Part shown: positions 28,418 to 37,182 of the stretch, in pieces
Position numbering within the stretch: the stretch's first letter is position 1
How the letters are laid out: each line of letters starts with the position of its first letter
Assembly (NCBI RefSeq): GCF_012927455.1
Contig: NZ_JABBPE010000016.1
Location: forward strand, 558,001-622,000
Direction of reading: 5' to 3'
Length of the DNA stretch: 64,000 bases
Origin: Polaromonas sp.
GTDB taxonomy: Bacteria > Pseudomonadota > Gammaproteobacteria > Burkholderiales > Burkholderiaceae_C
Notes under the pieces: model-generated
Told to the model about the DNA's origin: nothing
The model's input: only the letters and a program-made list of their open reading frames with translations
Databases searched by the model: none
Program-made: the position numbers and the translations under genes

Positions 28418-29515
28418 ATGGTTTCAGAACACGAGATGACGGCGTCCATCGCTGAGCGGGTACGCGGCGCTGCTGCTGCCGGCACGGCTTTGCGCATACG
28501 CGGCGGCGGCAGCAAAGACTTCTATGGGCAAGCCTTGAACGGGGACATCCTGGACATGCGCCCGTTTGCCGGCGTCATCAGCTACGAGCCAAGCGAGCTG
28601 GTCGTCACCGCGCGCACCGGCACGCCGCTGGCCGAACTGGAAGCGCTGCTGGCCGGCCAGGGGCAGTGCCTGGCCTTCGAGCCGCCGCACTTCGGCGCTC
28701 ACGCTACCGTGGGTGGCATGGTCGCCTGCGGCCTCAATGGGCCGGCACGCGGCACTGCCGGCGCGGTGCGCGACTTCATGCTGGGCGTGAAACTGCTCAA
28801 CGGCAAGGCTGAGCACCTGACGTTTGGCGGCCAGGTCATGAAGAATGTGGCCGGCTACGACGTTTCGCGCCTGATGGCCGGCTCGCTCGGCGCGCTGGGC
28901 GTGCTGCTGGAGGTCTCCATCAAGGTGCTGCCCATCCCGCTTGCCGAGGCCACGCTGGTTTTCGAGCTGGACCAGGCCCAAGCGCTGCACCAGCTCAACC
29001 GCTGGGGCGGCTTGCCTTTGCCGGTCAACGCCAGCTGCTGGCAGGACGGCCGGCTGTCGGTCCGGCTGCGCGGCGCCAGGGCGGCGGTCGCCGCAGCGCT
29101 CAAGACCATGGGCGGCGAAGCCGTGGGTGAGCAGGCACCCGCGCTGTGGGCAGGCCTGCGCGAGCAGACGCTGCCGTTTTTTGCCTTGCAGGGCGACGAA
29201 TCGCTGTGGCGCGTCAGCCTGCCCGACAGCGCCGCGCCGCTGGGGTCAGGCGCTACGCCTCTGGCTTTGGGCGCCACGCTGCTGGAGTGGGGCGGCGCCC
29301 AGCGCTGGCTCAAGCGGCCCGCTGGGGAGGCGTTGGCGATTCGCCAGGCCGCCGCCAGCGCCGGCGGCCATGCCACGCTGTTTCGTTCGGCCGATAAAAG
29401 CGTGCCGGTGTTCTCGCAGCTCAAGGCCCCGCTGGACCGCATCCACCGGGAGCTCAAAAGGCAGTTCGACCCGGCCGGCGTTTTCAATCCCGGCCGCATG
29501 TTGGCGGGCTGGTGA
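28418..29515 (+). CDS. glcE: Glycolate oxidase FAD-binding subunit
   Basis: A 365-residue FAD-linked oxidase subunit of the GlcDEF glycolate dehydrogenase, which feeds electrons from glycolate into the respiratory chain. The PCMH-type FAD fold is visible: RIRGGGSKDFYG at about residues 26-37, SYEPSELVVTARTGTPLAELE, and AHATVGGMVACGLNGPARG, then GGQVMKNVAGYDVSRLMAGS. It ends with FNPGRML as usual. The start is ATG 28418 (MVSEHEM). glcF follows after 38 bases. The third subunit glcD, which often precedes glcE, is not in this position, so it must lie elsewhere or be missing. Confidence 0.92.
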   Translation: MVSEHEMTASIAERVRGAAAAGTALRIRGGGSKDFYGQALNGDILDMRPFAGVISYEPSELVVTARTGTPLAELEALLAGQGQCLAFEPPHFGAHATVGGMVACGLNGPARGTAGAVRDFMLGVKLLNGKAEHLTFGGQVMKNVAGYDVSRLMAGSLGALGVLLEVSIKVLPIPLAEATLVFELDQAQALHQLNRWGGLPLPVNASCWQDGRLSVRLRGARAAVAAALKTMGGEAVGEQAPALWAGLREQTLPFFALQGDESLWRVSLPDSAAPLGSGATPLALGATLLEWGGAQRWLKRPAGEALAIRQAAASAGGHATLFRSADKSVPVFSQLKAPLDRIHRELKRQFDPAGVFNPGRMLAGW

Positions 29516-29553
29516 CCTGACCGAAGAACTTCCCAACTTCATTTTTAGGCACC

Positions 29554-30780
29554 ATGCAAACCAAGCTCGCCCCCCAATTCCAGAACACCGCTGACGGCCA
29601 GCAGGCCGAAGCGATTTTGCGCAAGTGCGTGCACTGCGGCTTTTGCACGGCCACCTGCCCAACCTACCAGCTGCTGGGCGACGAGCTTGATGGACCGCGC
29701 GGCCGCATTTACCTGATCAAGCAGGTGCTTGAAGGCGAGATGCCGACGCGCAAGACACAGCTGCATCTGGACCGCTGCCTGACCTGCCGAAACTGTGAAA
29801 CCACCTGCCCCAGCGGGGTGGACTACGGCCACTTGATCGACATCGGCCGCAAGCTGGTCGATGAACGCGTGCCGCGCCCGGCGCGTGAAACGGCGGTGCG
29901 CTGGGCGCTGAAAGAAGGCCTGCCGTCAACGCTGTTTGCGCCGGCCCTGAAGCTGGGCCAGGCGGTGCGCGGCCTGTTGCCCGCCGCACTGCAAGCCAAA
30001 GTGCCGGCGCGCCAGAGCGCTGGCAACTGGCCCGTGCGCAGCCACCCCCGAAAAATGCTGATGCTTGAAGGCTGCGTGCAGCCCGCCATGATGCCCAACA
30101 TCAACAGCGCGACGGCGCGCGTGCTCGACGCCGCCGGCATTGAAGTGGTGCTGGCGGCCAAGGCTGGTTGCTGTGGCGCCGTCAAGTTTCACCTGAACGA
30201 CCAGGACGGCGGCAAGGCCGAGATGCGGCGCAACATCGACGCCTGGTGGCCCTATGTGGGGTCAGGCGTGGAGGCCATCGTGATGAACGCCTCGGGCTGC
30301 GGCGTCACCGTCAAGGAATACGGCCATATCTTGAAAGACGATCCGGCCTATGCCGACAAAGCCGCCCGCATCAGCGCCTTGACGCGCGACCTCAGCGAGC
30401 TGTTGCCCGAACTGGTCGAGCCGTTGCGCGGCCAGGTGGCTGCCGGCGCCGGCAAGATCGCCTTTCACCCGCCTTGCACGCTGCAGCATGGCCAGCAGCT
30501 GCGCGGCGGCGTCGAAAAATATCTGGGCGAGCTCGGCTTTGACATCAAGGTAGCCAGCTGCGAGGCGCATCTGTGCTGCGGCTCGGCCGGCACTTACTCG
30601 GTGCTCAACCCTGAAATCGCCTACCAGCTGCGCGACCGCAAGCTGGCCCATCTGGCCGAGGGCGCGCCCGCAACGATTGCCTCGGCCAATGTCGGCTGCA
30701 TCGTGCACCTGCAAAGCGGCACGGCTACGCCGGTGCGGCACTGGGTCGAGCTGCTCGACGAAGCGCTATCAAATTCATAG
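29554..30780 (+). CDS. glcF: Glycolate oxidase iron-sulfur subunit
   Basis: A 408-residue protein with two N-terminal [4Fe-4S] ferredoxin motifs, CVHCGFCTATCP (Cys25, 28, 31, 35) and CLTCRNCETTCP near residue 73. Two CCG domains follow, with AGCCGAVKFH and HLCCGSAGTY. It passes electrons from the GlcD/GlcE flavins to the quinone pool at the inner membrane. It directly follows glcE. The last five codons (LSNS and the stop) are made by a family A repeat starting at 30764, so the natural C-terminus has been replaced or extended by repeat sequence. Confidence 0.94.
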   Translation: MQTKLAPQFQNTADGQQAEAILRKCVHCGFCTATCPTYQLLGDELDGPRGRIYLIKQVLEGEMPTRKTQLHLDRCLTCRNCETTCPSGVDYGHLIDIGRKLVDERVPRPARETAVRWALKEGLPSTLFAPALKLGQAVRGLLPAALQAKVPARQSAGNWPVRSHPRKMLMLEGCVQPAMMPNINSATARVLDAAGIEVVLAAKAGCCGAVKFHLNDQDGGKAEMRRNIDAWWPYVGSGVEAIVMNASGCGVTVKEYGHILKDDPAYADKAARISALTRDLSELLPELVEPLRGQVAAGAGKIAFHPPCTLQHGQQLRGGVEKYLGELGFDIKVASCEAHLCCGSAGTYSVLNPEIAYQLRDRKLAHLAEGAPATIASANVGCIVHLQSGTATPVRHWVELLDEALSNS

Positions 30781-30815
30781 CTGGTTGCGCTGAAAGATAG
30801 TTGGCTGGCGTTTTG
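30764..30815 (+). repeat. Dispersed repeat family A, degenerate copy forming the 3' end of glcF
   Basis: GCTATCAAATTCATAGCTG then TTGCGC matches the 5' half of the family. The TAG inside CATAGCTG is the glcF stop codon. The 3' half (GATAGTTGGCTGGCG) is degenerate. A perfect GTTAAA-ATC-TTTAAC palindrome follows at 30820-30834. Confidence 0.65.
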
Positions 30816-30859
30816 GTTTGTTAAAATCTTTAACGAAGTCATGACGCAACGCAACTCGC

Positions 30860-31762
30860 ATGGGTAAGAATCAACCTCGTGGACCGGTTCCGGGGGTTGG
30901 CGTGCCGGAGGAGCTCAAGCCTTCTCTTCGACCTCTCCCGGCGTTTGCGGGCTTGCCCAAATATCAACAGGCCGCGCTGAAGCCGCTCTTGAGCCTGTGG
31001 GAATCGCTGATGGGCCTGACCCGCAAGCGACGCACCCGCCGCAAGAACCGGCAGCTTGGCGGTTTGCTCGCCTGGGTGGCCGGCGCCGTCAACGCCGGCG
31101 GCTTTCTGGCGGTCGGGCGCTACACTTCTCACATGACGGGCATCGTGTCTGCTGTCGCCGATGATTTTGTGCTTGGCCATCTCACCTTGGTGATTGCCGG
31201 TCTGGCCTTTGTCGGGGCTTTTCTGGCCGGTGTCATCACCACCACGGTGCAAATCAACTGGGCCAGGCGGCGCAAGTTGCATGGCGAATTTGCCTTGTCA
31301 CTGATGCTGGAGGCGGTGCTGCTGCTGCTGTTCGGGCTGCTGGGCGGCAACCTCAACGTGCTGGTTGAGGTCTTTGTGCCCACCACCGTGCTGCTGCTGT
31401 GCTTCATCATGGGTCTGCAAAACGCCATCATCACCAAGATTTCCTCGGCTGAAATCCGCACCACCCACGTCACCGGGTTGGTCACCGACCTGGGCATAGA
31501 ACTGGGCCGGCTGCTTTACTGGAACCGCACGCACGCGGCCAACCTGGAACACTTCGTCCGGGCCGACCGCGACAAGCTGCAGGTTCACGCCACCATTTTG
31601 CTGTTGTTTTTTGGCGGCGGCCTGATGGGCGCGCTGGCTTTCAAAACCCTGGGCTTCTTTTCTACCGTGCCGATTGCGCTGCTGCTGATGGCGGTTGCCG
31701 CACCACCGCTGCTGCTCGATTTGCGCGCCTACCGCGCTCGCCTCGGCAGGTATGCTGCTTGA
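30860..31762 (+). CDS. YoaK/DUF1275 family membrane protein
   Basis: A 300-residue polytopic membrane protein of the YoaK (DUF1275) family. The family-defining start of the membrane part, GGLLAWVAGAVNAGGFLAVG then YTSHMTG, is at about residues 67-92. About six hydrophobic segments follow, with the conserved GLQNA motif (CFIMGLQNAI) and THVTGLVTDLG. The first 50 residues are basic and polar. An in-frame ATG at 31010 (MGLTRKRRTRRK) would give a more usual family length, and neither start has a strong ribosome-binding site. Substrate and function of the family are not established. Confidence 0.85.
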   Translation: MGKNQPRGPVPGVGVPEELKPSLRPLPAFAGLPKYQQAALKPLLSLWESLMGLTRKRRTRRKNRQLGGLLAWVAGAVNAGGFLAVGRYTSHMTGIVSAVADDFVLGHLTLVIAGLAFVGAFLAGVITTTVQINWARRRKLHGEFALSLMLEAVLLLLFGLLGGNLNVLVEVFVPTTVLLLCFIMGLQNAIITKISSAEIRTTHVTGLVTDLGIELGRLLYWNRTHAANLEHFVRADRDKLQVHATILLLFFGGGLMGALAFKTLGFFSTVPIALLLMAVAAPPLLLDLRAYRARLGRYAA

Positions 31763-31792
31763 GACGCCGCTCCCGCGAAAGATGCCCGACCC

Positions 31793-32017
31793 ATGATCAC
31801 CATTCTTGAGGCCAAGCGCGCCGGGCTGTTCGGCCACAGCAAGATCGTACCCAATGTGGTGGCCGGCGCTATCGTCGGCGTGGTGGCGCTGCCGCTGGCC
31901 ATGGCCTTTGCGATTGCCTCGGGCGCCAGGCCGGAGCAGGGCATTCACACCGCCATCATTGGCGGCTTCATGGTGTCGGTGTTGGGCAGTCTGATTTTTC
32001 AGTCTGACACCGAATGA
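31793..32017 (+). pseudogene. SulP-family anion transporter, N-terminal remnant
   Basis: The 74-residue frame starts like a SulP permease: VPNVVAGAIVGVVALPLAMA, then FAIASGARPEQGIHTAIIGG, which corresponds to the first two membrane segments. It loses homology after MVSVLGS and ends in LIFQSDTE, with its stop overlapping the hyfB start (ATGA). The remaining 80% of a SulP protein is absent here. The matching C-terminal STAS end is found at 39488-39940 on the same strand, on the far side of the hyf-like cluster. The simplest reading is that the cluster was inserted into, and replaced the middle of, one sulP gene. Confidence 0.85.
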
Positions 32018-34038
32018 ACAAATTTTCTGATCCCGCCGCGTGGATTCATCTGGACTGGGTCTTGGTGCTTGTCGTCTGCTGGCTGTTGATCGGCGTGGTG
32101 GGCGTATTTACTTTACGCCGGTTTAAATTCGTGGCCACCATCCTGTTCCCGGCCGGAGGGCTTGTCGCCCTTGTTTTGTTCGGGGTGGCCCTGAGCGCGG
32201 CGCTCGACGTTCCTGAAGTGGCCGTGCTACCGATTGGTCTTCCCCAACTGCCGTTCCACCTCCGCCTGGACAGTCTCTCGGCCTTTTTCCTGATGCTGAT
32301 TGGCGGCGTATCGGCCGGTGTGTCCGCCTTTGCGGCAGGTTACTTTCGCAAGGGTGAGGGAACGCCCCCCGGCTTGATCTGTCTGGAGTACCACATTTTT
32401 CTGGCCAGCATGGCCATGGTAGTGATTGCCGACGATGCCTACGCCTTTATGGTGGTCTGGGAGACCATGGCTTTTTCCTCATTTTTCCTTGTCATGGCGA
32501 ACCACCGTATTCCCGAAATTCGCCAGGCAGGTTACCTGTACATGCTGGTGGCCCATATTGGTGCCCTGGGCATTCTTCTGTGTTTCGGCGTGTTGCAGGC
32601 CAACACGGGCGACTACACCTTCGCCAATATGCGGGCCCAGCACCTGTCGCCGTTCTGGGGCTCCGTTGCCTTCGTGCTGGCGGTGTTTGGCTTTGGCGCG
32701 AAGGCCGGCATCCTGCCACTGCACGCCTGGTTGCCGGAGGCGCATCCTGCTGCCCCGTCCCCTTTTTCAGCATTGATGAGTGCCGTGATGCTGAAGATCG
32801 CGCTTTATGGCATCTTGCGGGTGTCGTTTGATTTGTTGCAAACGCGTATCTGGTGGTGGGGGGTGCTGCTGATGACGATTGGTTTGGCCACCGCCCTGTT
32901 TGGGGTCGTATTCTCCACCGTGCAAGTGGAGATGAAGCGTTTGCTGGCCTATTCTTCCATTGAGAACGTGGGCTTGATGTGCGTTGGCTTCGGTTTGTCG
33001 CTGCTGTTTTCCGTCTATGGGATGAAGACACTGGCGGCCCTGGCCCTGACGGCAGCCTTCTATCACATGATGAGCCACGCATTCTTTAAAAGCTTGCTGT
33101 TCTGCAGCACCGGTGCCGTGATGCACGCGACCGGCGAACGCAGCCTGGGCAAGTTGGGCGGCCTGATGCGCTACATGCCCTGGGTGGCTTGGCCGACCCT
33201 GATTGCCGTGCTGGCCTGCGCCGGGCTGCCGCCCTTTGGGGGGTTCATAGCGGAGTGGCTGTTGCTGCAAAGTTTTCTTTTTACCACCGGCCTGCCAAGT
33301 TCATTTCTCAACATGTTGATTCCAGTGGTGGCCGCGCTGATTGCACTGATTGCAGCGCTCTCCGGCTACACCATGGTTAAGTACTTTGGTGTTATTTTCC
33401 TGGGTCAGCCGCGTGAAGAAAAGCTCTCCGGCGCGCATGATGCAGGTCCTTGGGAACGCACCGGCATGTTGTGGCTGGCAGCGGGTTGTGTGGTGCTTGG
33501 GTTGCTTCCCAATCAGGTCATCGCGTTGATTGATCCGGTGACTCAGCTGCTGGTATCGGCCGGGTTGGCGCATACGGTGGCGAGCAGCGGCTGGTTGCTG
33601 GTACCGGTCAGCATCGAGCGTGCCAGCTACTCGCCGGCGATCTTTTTATTGGGGGTGATGGCGAGCTTTGCTTTGGCTTACCTGCTGGTGCGCAGGTTGT
33701 ACAAAGGTGGCACGCGCCGCGCGCCGCCCTGGGACTGTGGCTATCCCTGGCAAACCGCCCGCATGCAGGACACGGCGGAGGGTTTTGGACAACCGATCCG
33801 GCAAATATTTGAGCCCATGTTTCGCATGAAGCGCGAACTGCCCACGCCCTTCGATGAGCAGCCACACTACCGTGTGACGGTGGAGGACCCGCTGTGGCAT
33901 TGGCTCTACCTGCCGGTGGCGGCGCTGGTCGGACGCCTGTCACGCCTGATCGGCCTGTTGCAGCAGGGGCGCATTGCGGTCTATCTGATGTACAGCTTCG
34001 TGACCCTGATCGTCGTGCTGCTGGTGGTGAAGCAATGA
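32014..34038 (+). CDS. hyfB: Hydrogenase-4 component B-like antiporter-type subunit
   Basis: A 674-residue membrane protein of the NuoL/MrpA antiporter superfamily, the HyfB branch. It has about 14-16 hydrophobic helices. Typical proton-channel segments are visible: WETMAFSSFFLVMA, the Lys-bearing FGFGAKAGILPLHAWLPEAHP, and VEMKRLLAYSSIENVG. It also has a long C-terminal part ending in helices after the PPWDCGYPW segment. It is predicted to pump or conduct H+ or Na+ as part of a membrane complex. It is the first gene of the cluster and overlaps the sulP remnant by four bases. Confidence 0.9.
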   Translation: MNKFSDPAAWIHLDWVLVLVVCWLLIGVVGVFTLRRFKFVATILFPAGGLVALVLFGVALSAALDVPEVAVLPIGLPQLPFHLRLDSLSAFFLMLIGGVSAGVSAFAAGYFRKGEGTPPGLICLEYHIFLASMAMVVIADDAYAFMVVWETMAFSSFFLVMANHRIPEIRQAGYLYMLVAHIGALGILLCFGVLQANTGDYTFANMRAQHLSPFWGSVAFVLAVFGFGAKAGILPLHAWLPEAHPAAPSPFSALMSAVMLKIALYGILRVSFDLLQTRIWWWGVLLMTIGLATALFGVVFSTVQVEMKRLLAYSSIENVGLMCVGFGLSLLFSVYGMKTLAALALTAAFYHMMSHAFFKSLLFCSTGAVMHATGERSLGKLGGLMRYMPWVAWPTLIAVLACAGLPPFGGFIAEWLLLQSFLFTTGLPSSFLNMLIPVVAALIALIAALSGYTMVKYFGVIFLGQPREEKLSGAHDAGPWERTGMLWLAAGCVVLGLLPNQVIALIDPVTQLLVSAGLAHTVASSGWLLVPVSIERASYSPAIFLLGVMASFALAYLLVRRLYKGGTRRAPPWDCGYPWQTARMQDTAEGFGQPIRQIFEPMFRMKRELPTPFDEQPHYRVTVEDPLWHWLYLPVAALVGRLSRLIGLLQQGRIAVYLMYSFVTLIVVLLVVKQ

Positions 34039-34044
34039 GCGCAG

Positions 34045-34114
34045 CGCAGAACCGCTTTAGGCAAGCGAAAGCCCCCCGAGGGGGCGAGAACACGCAGTGC
34101 CGGGCGTGGGGGTG
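34045..34114 (+). repeat. Dispersed repeat family B between hyfB and hyfC
   Basis: The core GCCCCCCGAGGGGGC (34071-34085) is followed by GAGAACACGCAGTG and GGGCGTGGGGGTGG, the same order as the copy in recQ. ATGAGC occurs both at 34035, overlapping the hyfB stop as ATGA, and at 34118, where hyfC starts. The original junction was therefore probably ATGA-coupled and has been pushed apart by the repeat. A 28-codon frame from 34035 ends at 34121. Confidence 0.75.
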
Positions 34115-34117
34115 GTC

Positions 34118-35068
34118 ATGAGCCTGCTTGGTCTGGTATCCCAGCTGATGGCGATTGTGATGGCGCTGGTACTGGCGCCGCTGATGACGGGCTGGGTCAA
34201 CCAATGGCGCGCCCGGCTGCAGAACAAGTCAGCGCCCAGCTTGCTGCAGCCCTACCGCGTTCTGCACAAGCTGTTCAACAAGGAATCGGTGTTGGCCGAG
34301 CACGCCTCGCCCCTGTTCCGCATGACCCCCTACATTGTTTTTGGTTGCATGATTCTGGCCACTGCCATCATCCCGACCCTGTCGACCGACCTGCCTTTGT
34401 CGCCTGCCGCAGACGCCATCGCGCTGGTCGGCCTGTTTGCCCTGGCGCGGGTGTTCATCTCCCTGGCGGCGATGGATGTGGGCACGGCATTTGGCACGTT
34501 GGGCGCGCGGCGCGAGATGCTGGTGGGTTTCCTGGCCGAACCCGCTTTGCTGATGGTGCTTTTTTGTGCATCCATGATTTCGCGCTCGACCTCACTCACT
34601 ACCATCGTCGAAACGCTGGCGCACCGGGATCTGGCGATTCACCCCAGCCTGCTGGTGGCTGGCGTGGCGTTCACCATGGTGTCGCTGGCCGAGAACGCAC
34701 GGGTGCCGGTGGACAACCCGGAAACTCATCTGGAATTGACCATGATCCATGAGGCCTTGATCCTGGAATATTCGGGGCGGCACCTGGCGCTGCTCGAATG
34801 GACGGCCAGTCTGAAACTGTTTGCCTATTCCTGCATGGGCCTGGCGCTATTCTTTCCCTGGGGCGTGGCGCAGGCCGATGACCCGCTGGCGCTGCTGCTG
34901 GCGCTGCCAGCGCTCCTTGTCAAGCTGGCGGTGGGCGGCGTAATGCTGGCCGGCATCGAGACCGTCAGCGCGAAGATGCGCATCTTTCGCGTTCCCGAAT
35001 TTTTGGCCACCGCTTTTTTGCTGGCGGTGATCGGCTTGCTGGTCAACATCTTGCTGGGGGCGTCATGA
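34118..35068 (+). CDS. hyfC: Hydrogenase-4 component C-like (NuoH-type) subunit
   Basis: A 316-residue membrane protein of the NuoH/HyfC family, the subunit that links the peripheral arm to the membrane arm. It has about eight helices. The conserved loop KLFNKESVLAEHASPLFR is at about residues 47-64, and acidic ENARVPVDNPETHLELTMIHE is typical of this family. The start is taken at ATG 34118 (MSLLGLVSQL); a GTG or other start inside the preceding repeat is unlikely. Its stop overlaps the next start (ATGA). Confidence 0.92.
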   Translation: MSLLGLVSQLMAIVMALVLAPLMTGWVNQWRARLQNKSAPSLLQPYRVLHKLFNKESVLAEHASPLFRMTPYIVFGCMILATAIIPTLSTDLPLSPAADAIALVGLFALARVFISLAAMDVGTAFGTLGARREMLVGFLAEPALLMVLFCASMISRSTSLTTIVETLAHRDLAIHPSLLVAGVAFTMVSLAENARVPVDNPETHLELTMIHEALILEYSGRHLALLEWTASLKLFAYSCMGLALFFPWGVAQADDPLALLLALPALLVKLAVGGVMLAGIETVSAKMRIFRVPEFLATAFLLAVIGLLVNILLGAS

Positions 35069-35724
35069 TCAAATTTGTACCCCAGTTGATCAACCTGTTC
35101 GCCACCCTGATTCTGATGCTGTCGTTCGCCATGATTTCGCAGCGGCGCATCGTCTCCTTGATCAATCTCTTCACCCTGCAGGGTGCGGCCCTGGTGGCGG
35201 CGTCCATCCTGCTCGGCTATGCCACGAACCAGCCGGACCTTTATGTCTCCGCGGGCCTGACGCTGGTGCTTAAAGTTATTTTTATCCCCTGGCTGTTGCA
35301 CCGGGTGATTCGGCGCCTGAACGTGCGCTGGGATGTGGAGACCCTTATCAACATTCCGACCACGATGCTGGTGGGGATTGTGCTGGTGATTTTTTCCTTC
35401 AGTCTGGCCTTGCCGATTTCACGTCTGTCGTCCTCCATGGCCGGCGGCTCGCTCGGCATTGCGCTGGCCTGCGTGCTGCTTTCCTTCATGATGATGATTA
35501 CCCGCTCCAAGGCGGTGCCGCAGGTGATCGGCTTTCTGTCGATGGAAAACGGCCTGATTTTTGCGGCCACCACGGTCACCAGTGGCATGCCCATGATCGT
35601 GGAGTTCGGCATTGCCCTGGATGTGCTGGTGGGCGTTTTGATTCTGGGTGTGTTCATGTTCCAGATCCGCGAAAAGTTCGACAGCCTGGACATCCACAAC
35701 CTCGAAGCGCTCAAGGAAGATTGA
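35065..35724 (+). CDS. hyfE: Hydrogenase-4 component E-like subunit
   Basis: A 219-residue membrane protein with about seven hydrophobic segments (FATLILMLSFAMIS, GILVILV-type stretches, LACVLLSFMMMITR). It ends in a polar tail FDSLDIHNLEALKED. It matches the HyfE family, whose N-terminal part is NuoK-like. Such subunits complete the ion-translocating membrane arm. It overlaps both neighbours by four bases in an ATGA/TTGA arrangement, indicating tight translational coupling. Confidence 0.88.
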   Translation: MIKFVPQLINLFATLILMLSFAMISQRRIVSLINLFTLQGAALVAASILLGYATNQPDLYVSAGLTLVLKVIFIPWLLHRVIRRLNVRWDVETLINIPTTMLVGIVLVIFSFSLALPISRLSSSMAGGSLGIALACVLLSFMMMITRSKAVPQVIGFLSMENGLIFAATTVTSGMPMIVEFGIALDVLVGVLILGVFMFQIREKFDSLDIHNLEALKED

Positions 35725-37181
35725 CCGTGCCCGCATTGTTTTTTGTTCTGGGGTTCCCGCTGTTGGGCGCTGCGGTTCTGGGTCTTACCGGCCATCGTGA
35801 TGTTGCACGCAACCTCAATGTCGGATTCAGTCTGGCGACCTTCGTCGCCGCCTGCGTCCTCACGGCGCAGATCATCGCCGACGGTCCGGTCTTTGTCTGG
35901 GACAAACAGTTTTACATTGATCCGCTGAATGTGTTTCTGGTCACCCTGACCGCCTTTGTCGGGCTGACCACCGCCATCTTTTCACGCCCCTATATGCGGG
36001 TCGAGCAAGACCGCGGCAAGATGACGCCGCCGCGCATGCGCCTGTACCACGGCATGTACCAGCTGTTCAGTTTCACCATGCTGCTGGCACTGACCACCAA
36101 TAACCTGGGCATCCTGTGGGTGGCGATGGAGGCGGCCACGCTGACCACCGTGCTGCTGGTCAGCGTCTACCGCACGGCGGCGAGCCTGGAGGCCGCCTGG
36201 AAATATTTCATTCTGTGTGGCGTCGGCATTGCCCAGGCGCTGTTCGGCACCGTGCTGCTTTACATGGCCGCTGAAAAAGTGCTGGGCCCGCACGGCGCCA
36301 CGCTGCTGTGGACCAGCCTGGATGCGATCAAGGGTCAGCTGGATCCGGCCATTGTCACGCTGGCCTTTGCTTTTCTGTTTATCGGTTACGGCGCCAAGGT
36401 GGGCATGGTGCCCCTGCACAGCTGGTTGCCCGACGCGCATGCGGAAGGCCCGACCCCGGTCTCGGCCGTGCTTTCGGGCCTGTTGCTCAATGTGGCCATG
36501 TACGCGGTGCTGCGCTGCAAGGTGCTCACCGACGGTGCCCTGCAGCGGCCCCTGGCCGGACAACTGATGATGGGTTTTGGCCTGCTGTCGGTGGTGGTGG
36601 CGGCGTTCTTCCTGTCGCGCCAGAAAGACGTCAAGCGCATGTTTTCCTACTCGTCGATCGAGCACATGGGCTTGATCACCTTTGCCTTCGGCATGGGCGG
36701 ACCGATCGCCAACTTTGCCGGCCTGTTGCACATGACGGCGCATTCCCTGATCAAATCGGCCGTCTTCTTTACCGTGGGTCACGCGACCCAAAAGGCCGGC
36801 ACCCAGGTCATGAGTGAGATTCGTGGCCTCATCAAGGTGAACCCCACCGTGGGCTGGGGCCTGATGCTGGCGGTGATGGCGATTCTGGGCATGCCGCCGT
36901 TTGGCATCTTTGCCAGCGAGTTCCTGATTCTCACCACGGCGATGCGTGAACAACCCTGGGCCACACCGTTTCTGTTTCTCGCGCTTGGGGTCGCTTTTGC
37001 ATCGGTGCTGATCCGGGTGCTACCCATGGTGTTTGGCGAGACCTCGCTCAAGCCGCTGGCACATGCGCCCGCTTTGCTGCCGGTGTTTATTCACCTCGGT
37101 ATTGGTTTGATGCTGGGTTTGTATATTCCGCCCTACCTCAATACCTGGTACGTTCAGGCGGCGCGGATGTTGGGGGGCTGA
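35721..37181 (+). CDS. hyfF: Hydrogenase-4 component F-like antiporter-type subunit
   Basis: A 486-residue NuoN/NuoL-type membrane protein of the HyfF branch, with about 13-14 helices. The channel motifs are WVAMEAATLTTVLLVS with its Glu, GYGAKVGMVPLHSWLPDAHAE with its Lys, and QKDVKRMFSYSSIEHMG. It is the second antiporter-like subunit of the complex, so two ion channels are predicted together with HyfB. The start is TTG 35721 overlapping the hyfE stop, or GTG 35727. Confidence 0.92.
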   Translation: MTVPALFFVLGFPLLGAAVLGLTGHRDVARNLNVGFSLATFVAACVLTAQIIADGPVFVWDKQFYIDPLNVFLVTLTAFVGLTTAIFSRPYMRVEQDRGKMTPPRMRLYHGMYQLFSFTMLLALTTNNLGILWVAMEAATLTTVLLVSVYRTAASLEAAWKYFILCGVGIAQALFGTVLLYMAAEKVLGPHGATLLWTSLDAIKGQLDPAIVTLAFAFLFIGYGAKVGMVPLHSWLPDAHAEGPTPVSAVLSGLLLNVAMYAVLRCKVLTDGALQRPLAGQLMMGFGLLSVVVAAFFLSRQKDVKRMFSYSSIEHMGLITFAFGMGGPIANFAGLLHMTAHSLIKSAVFFTVGHATQKAGTQVMSEIRGLIKVNPTVGWGLMLAVMAILGMPPFGIFASEFLILTTAMREQPWATPFLFLALGVAFASVLIRVLPMVFGETSLKPLAHAPALLPVFIHLGIGLMLGLYIPPYLNTWYVQAARMLGG

Positions 37182-37182
37182 A

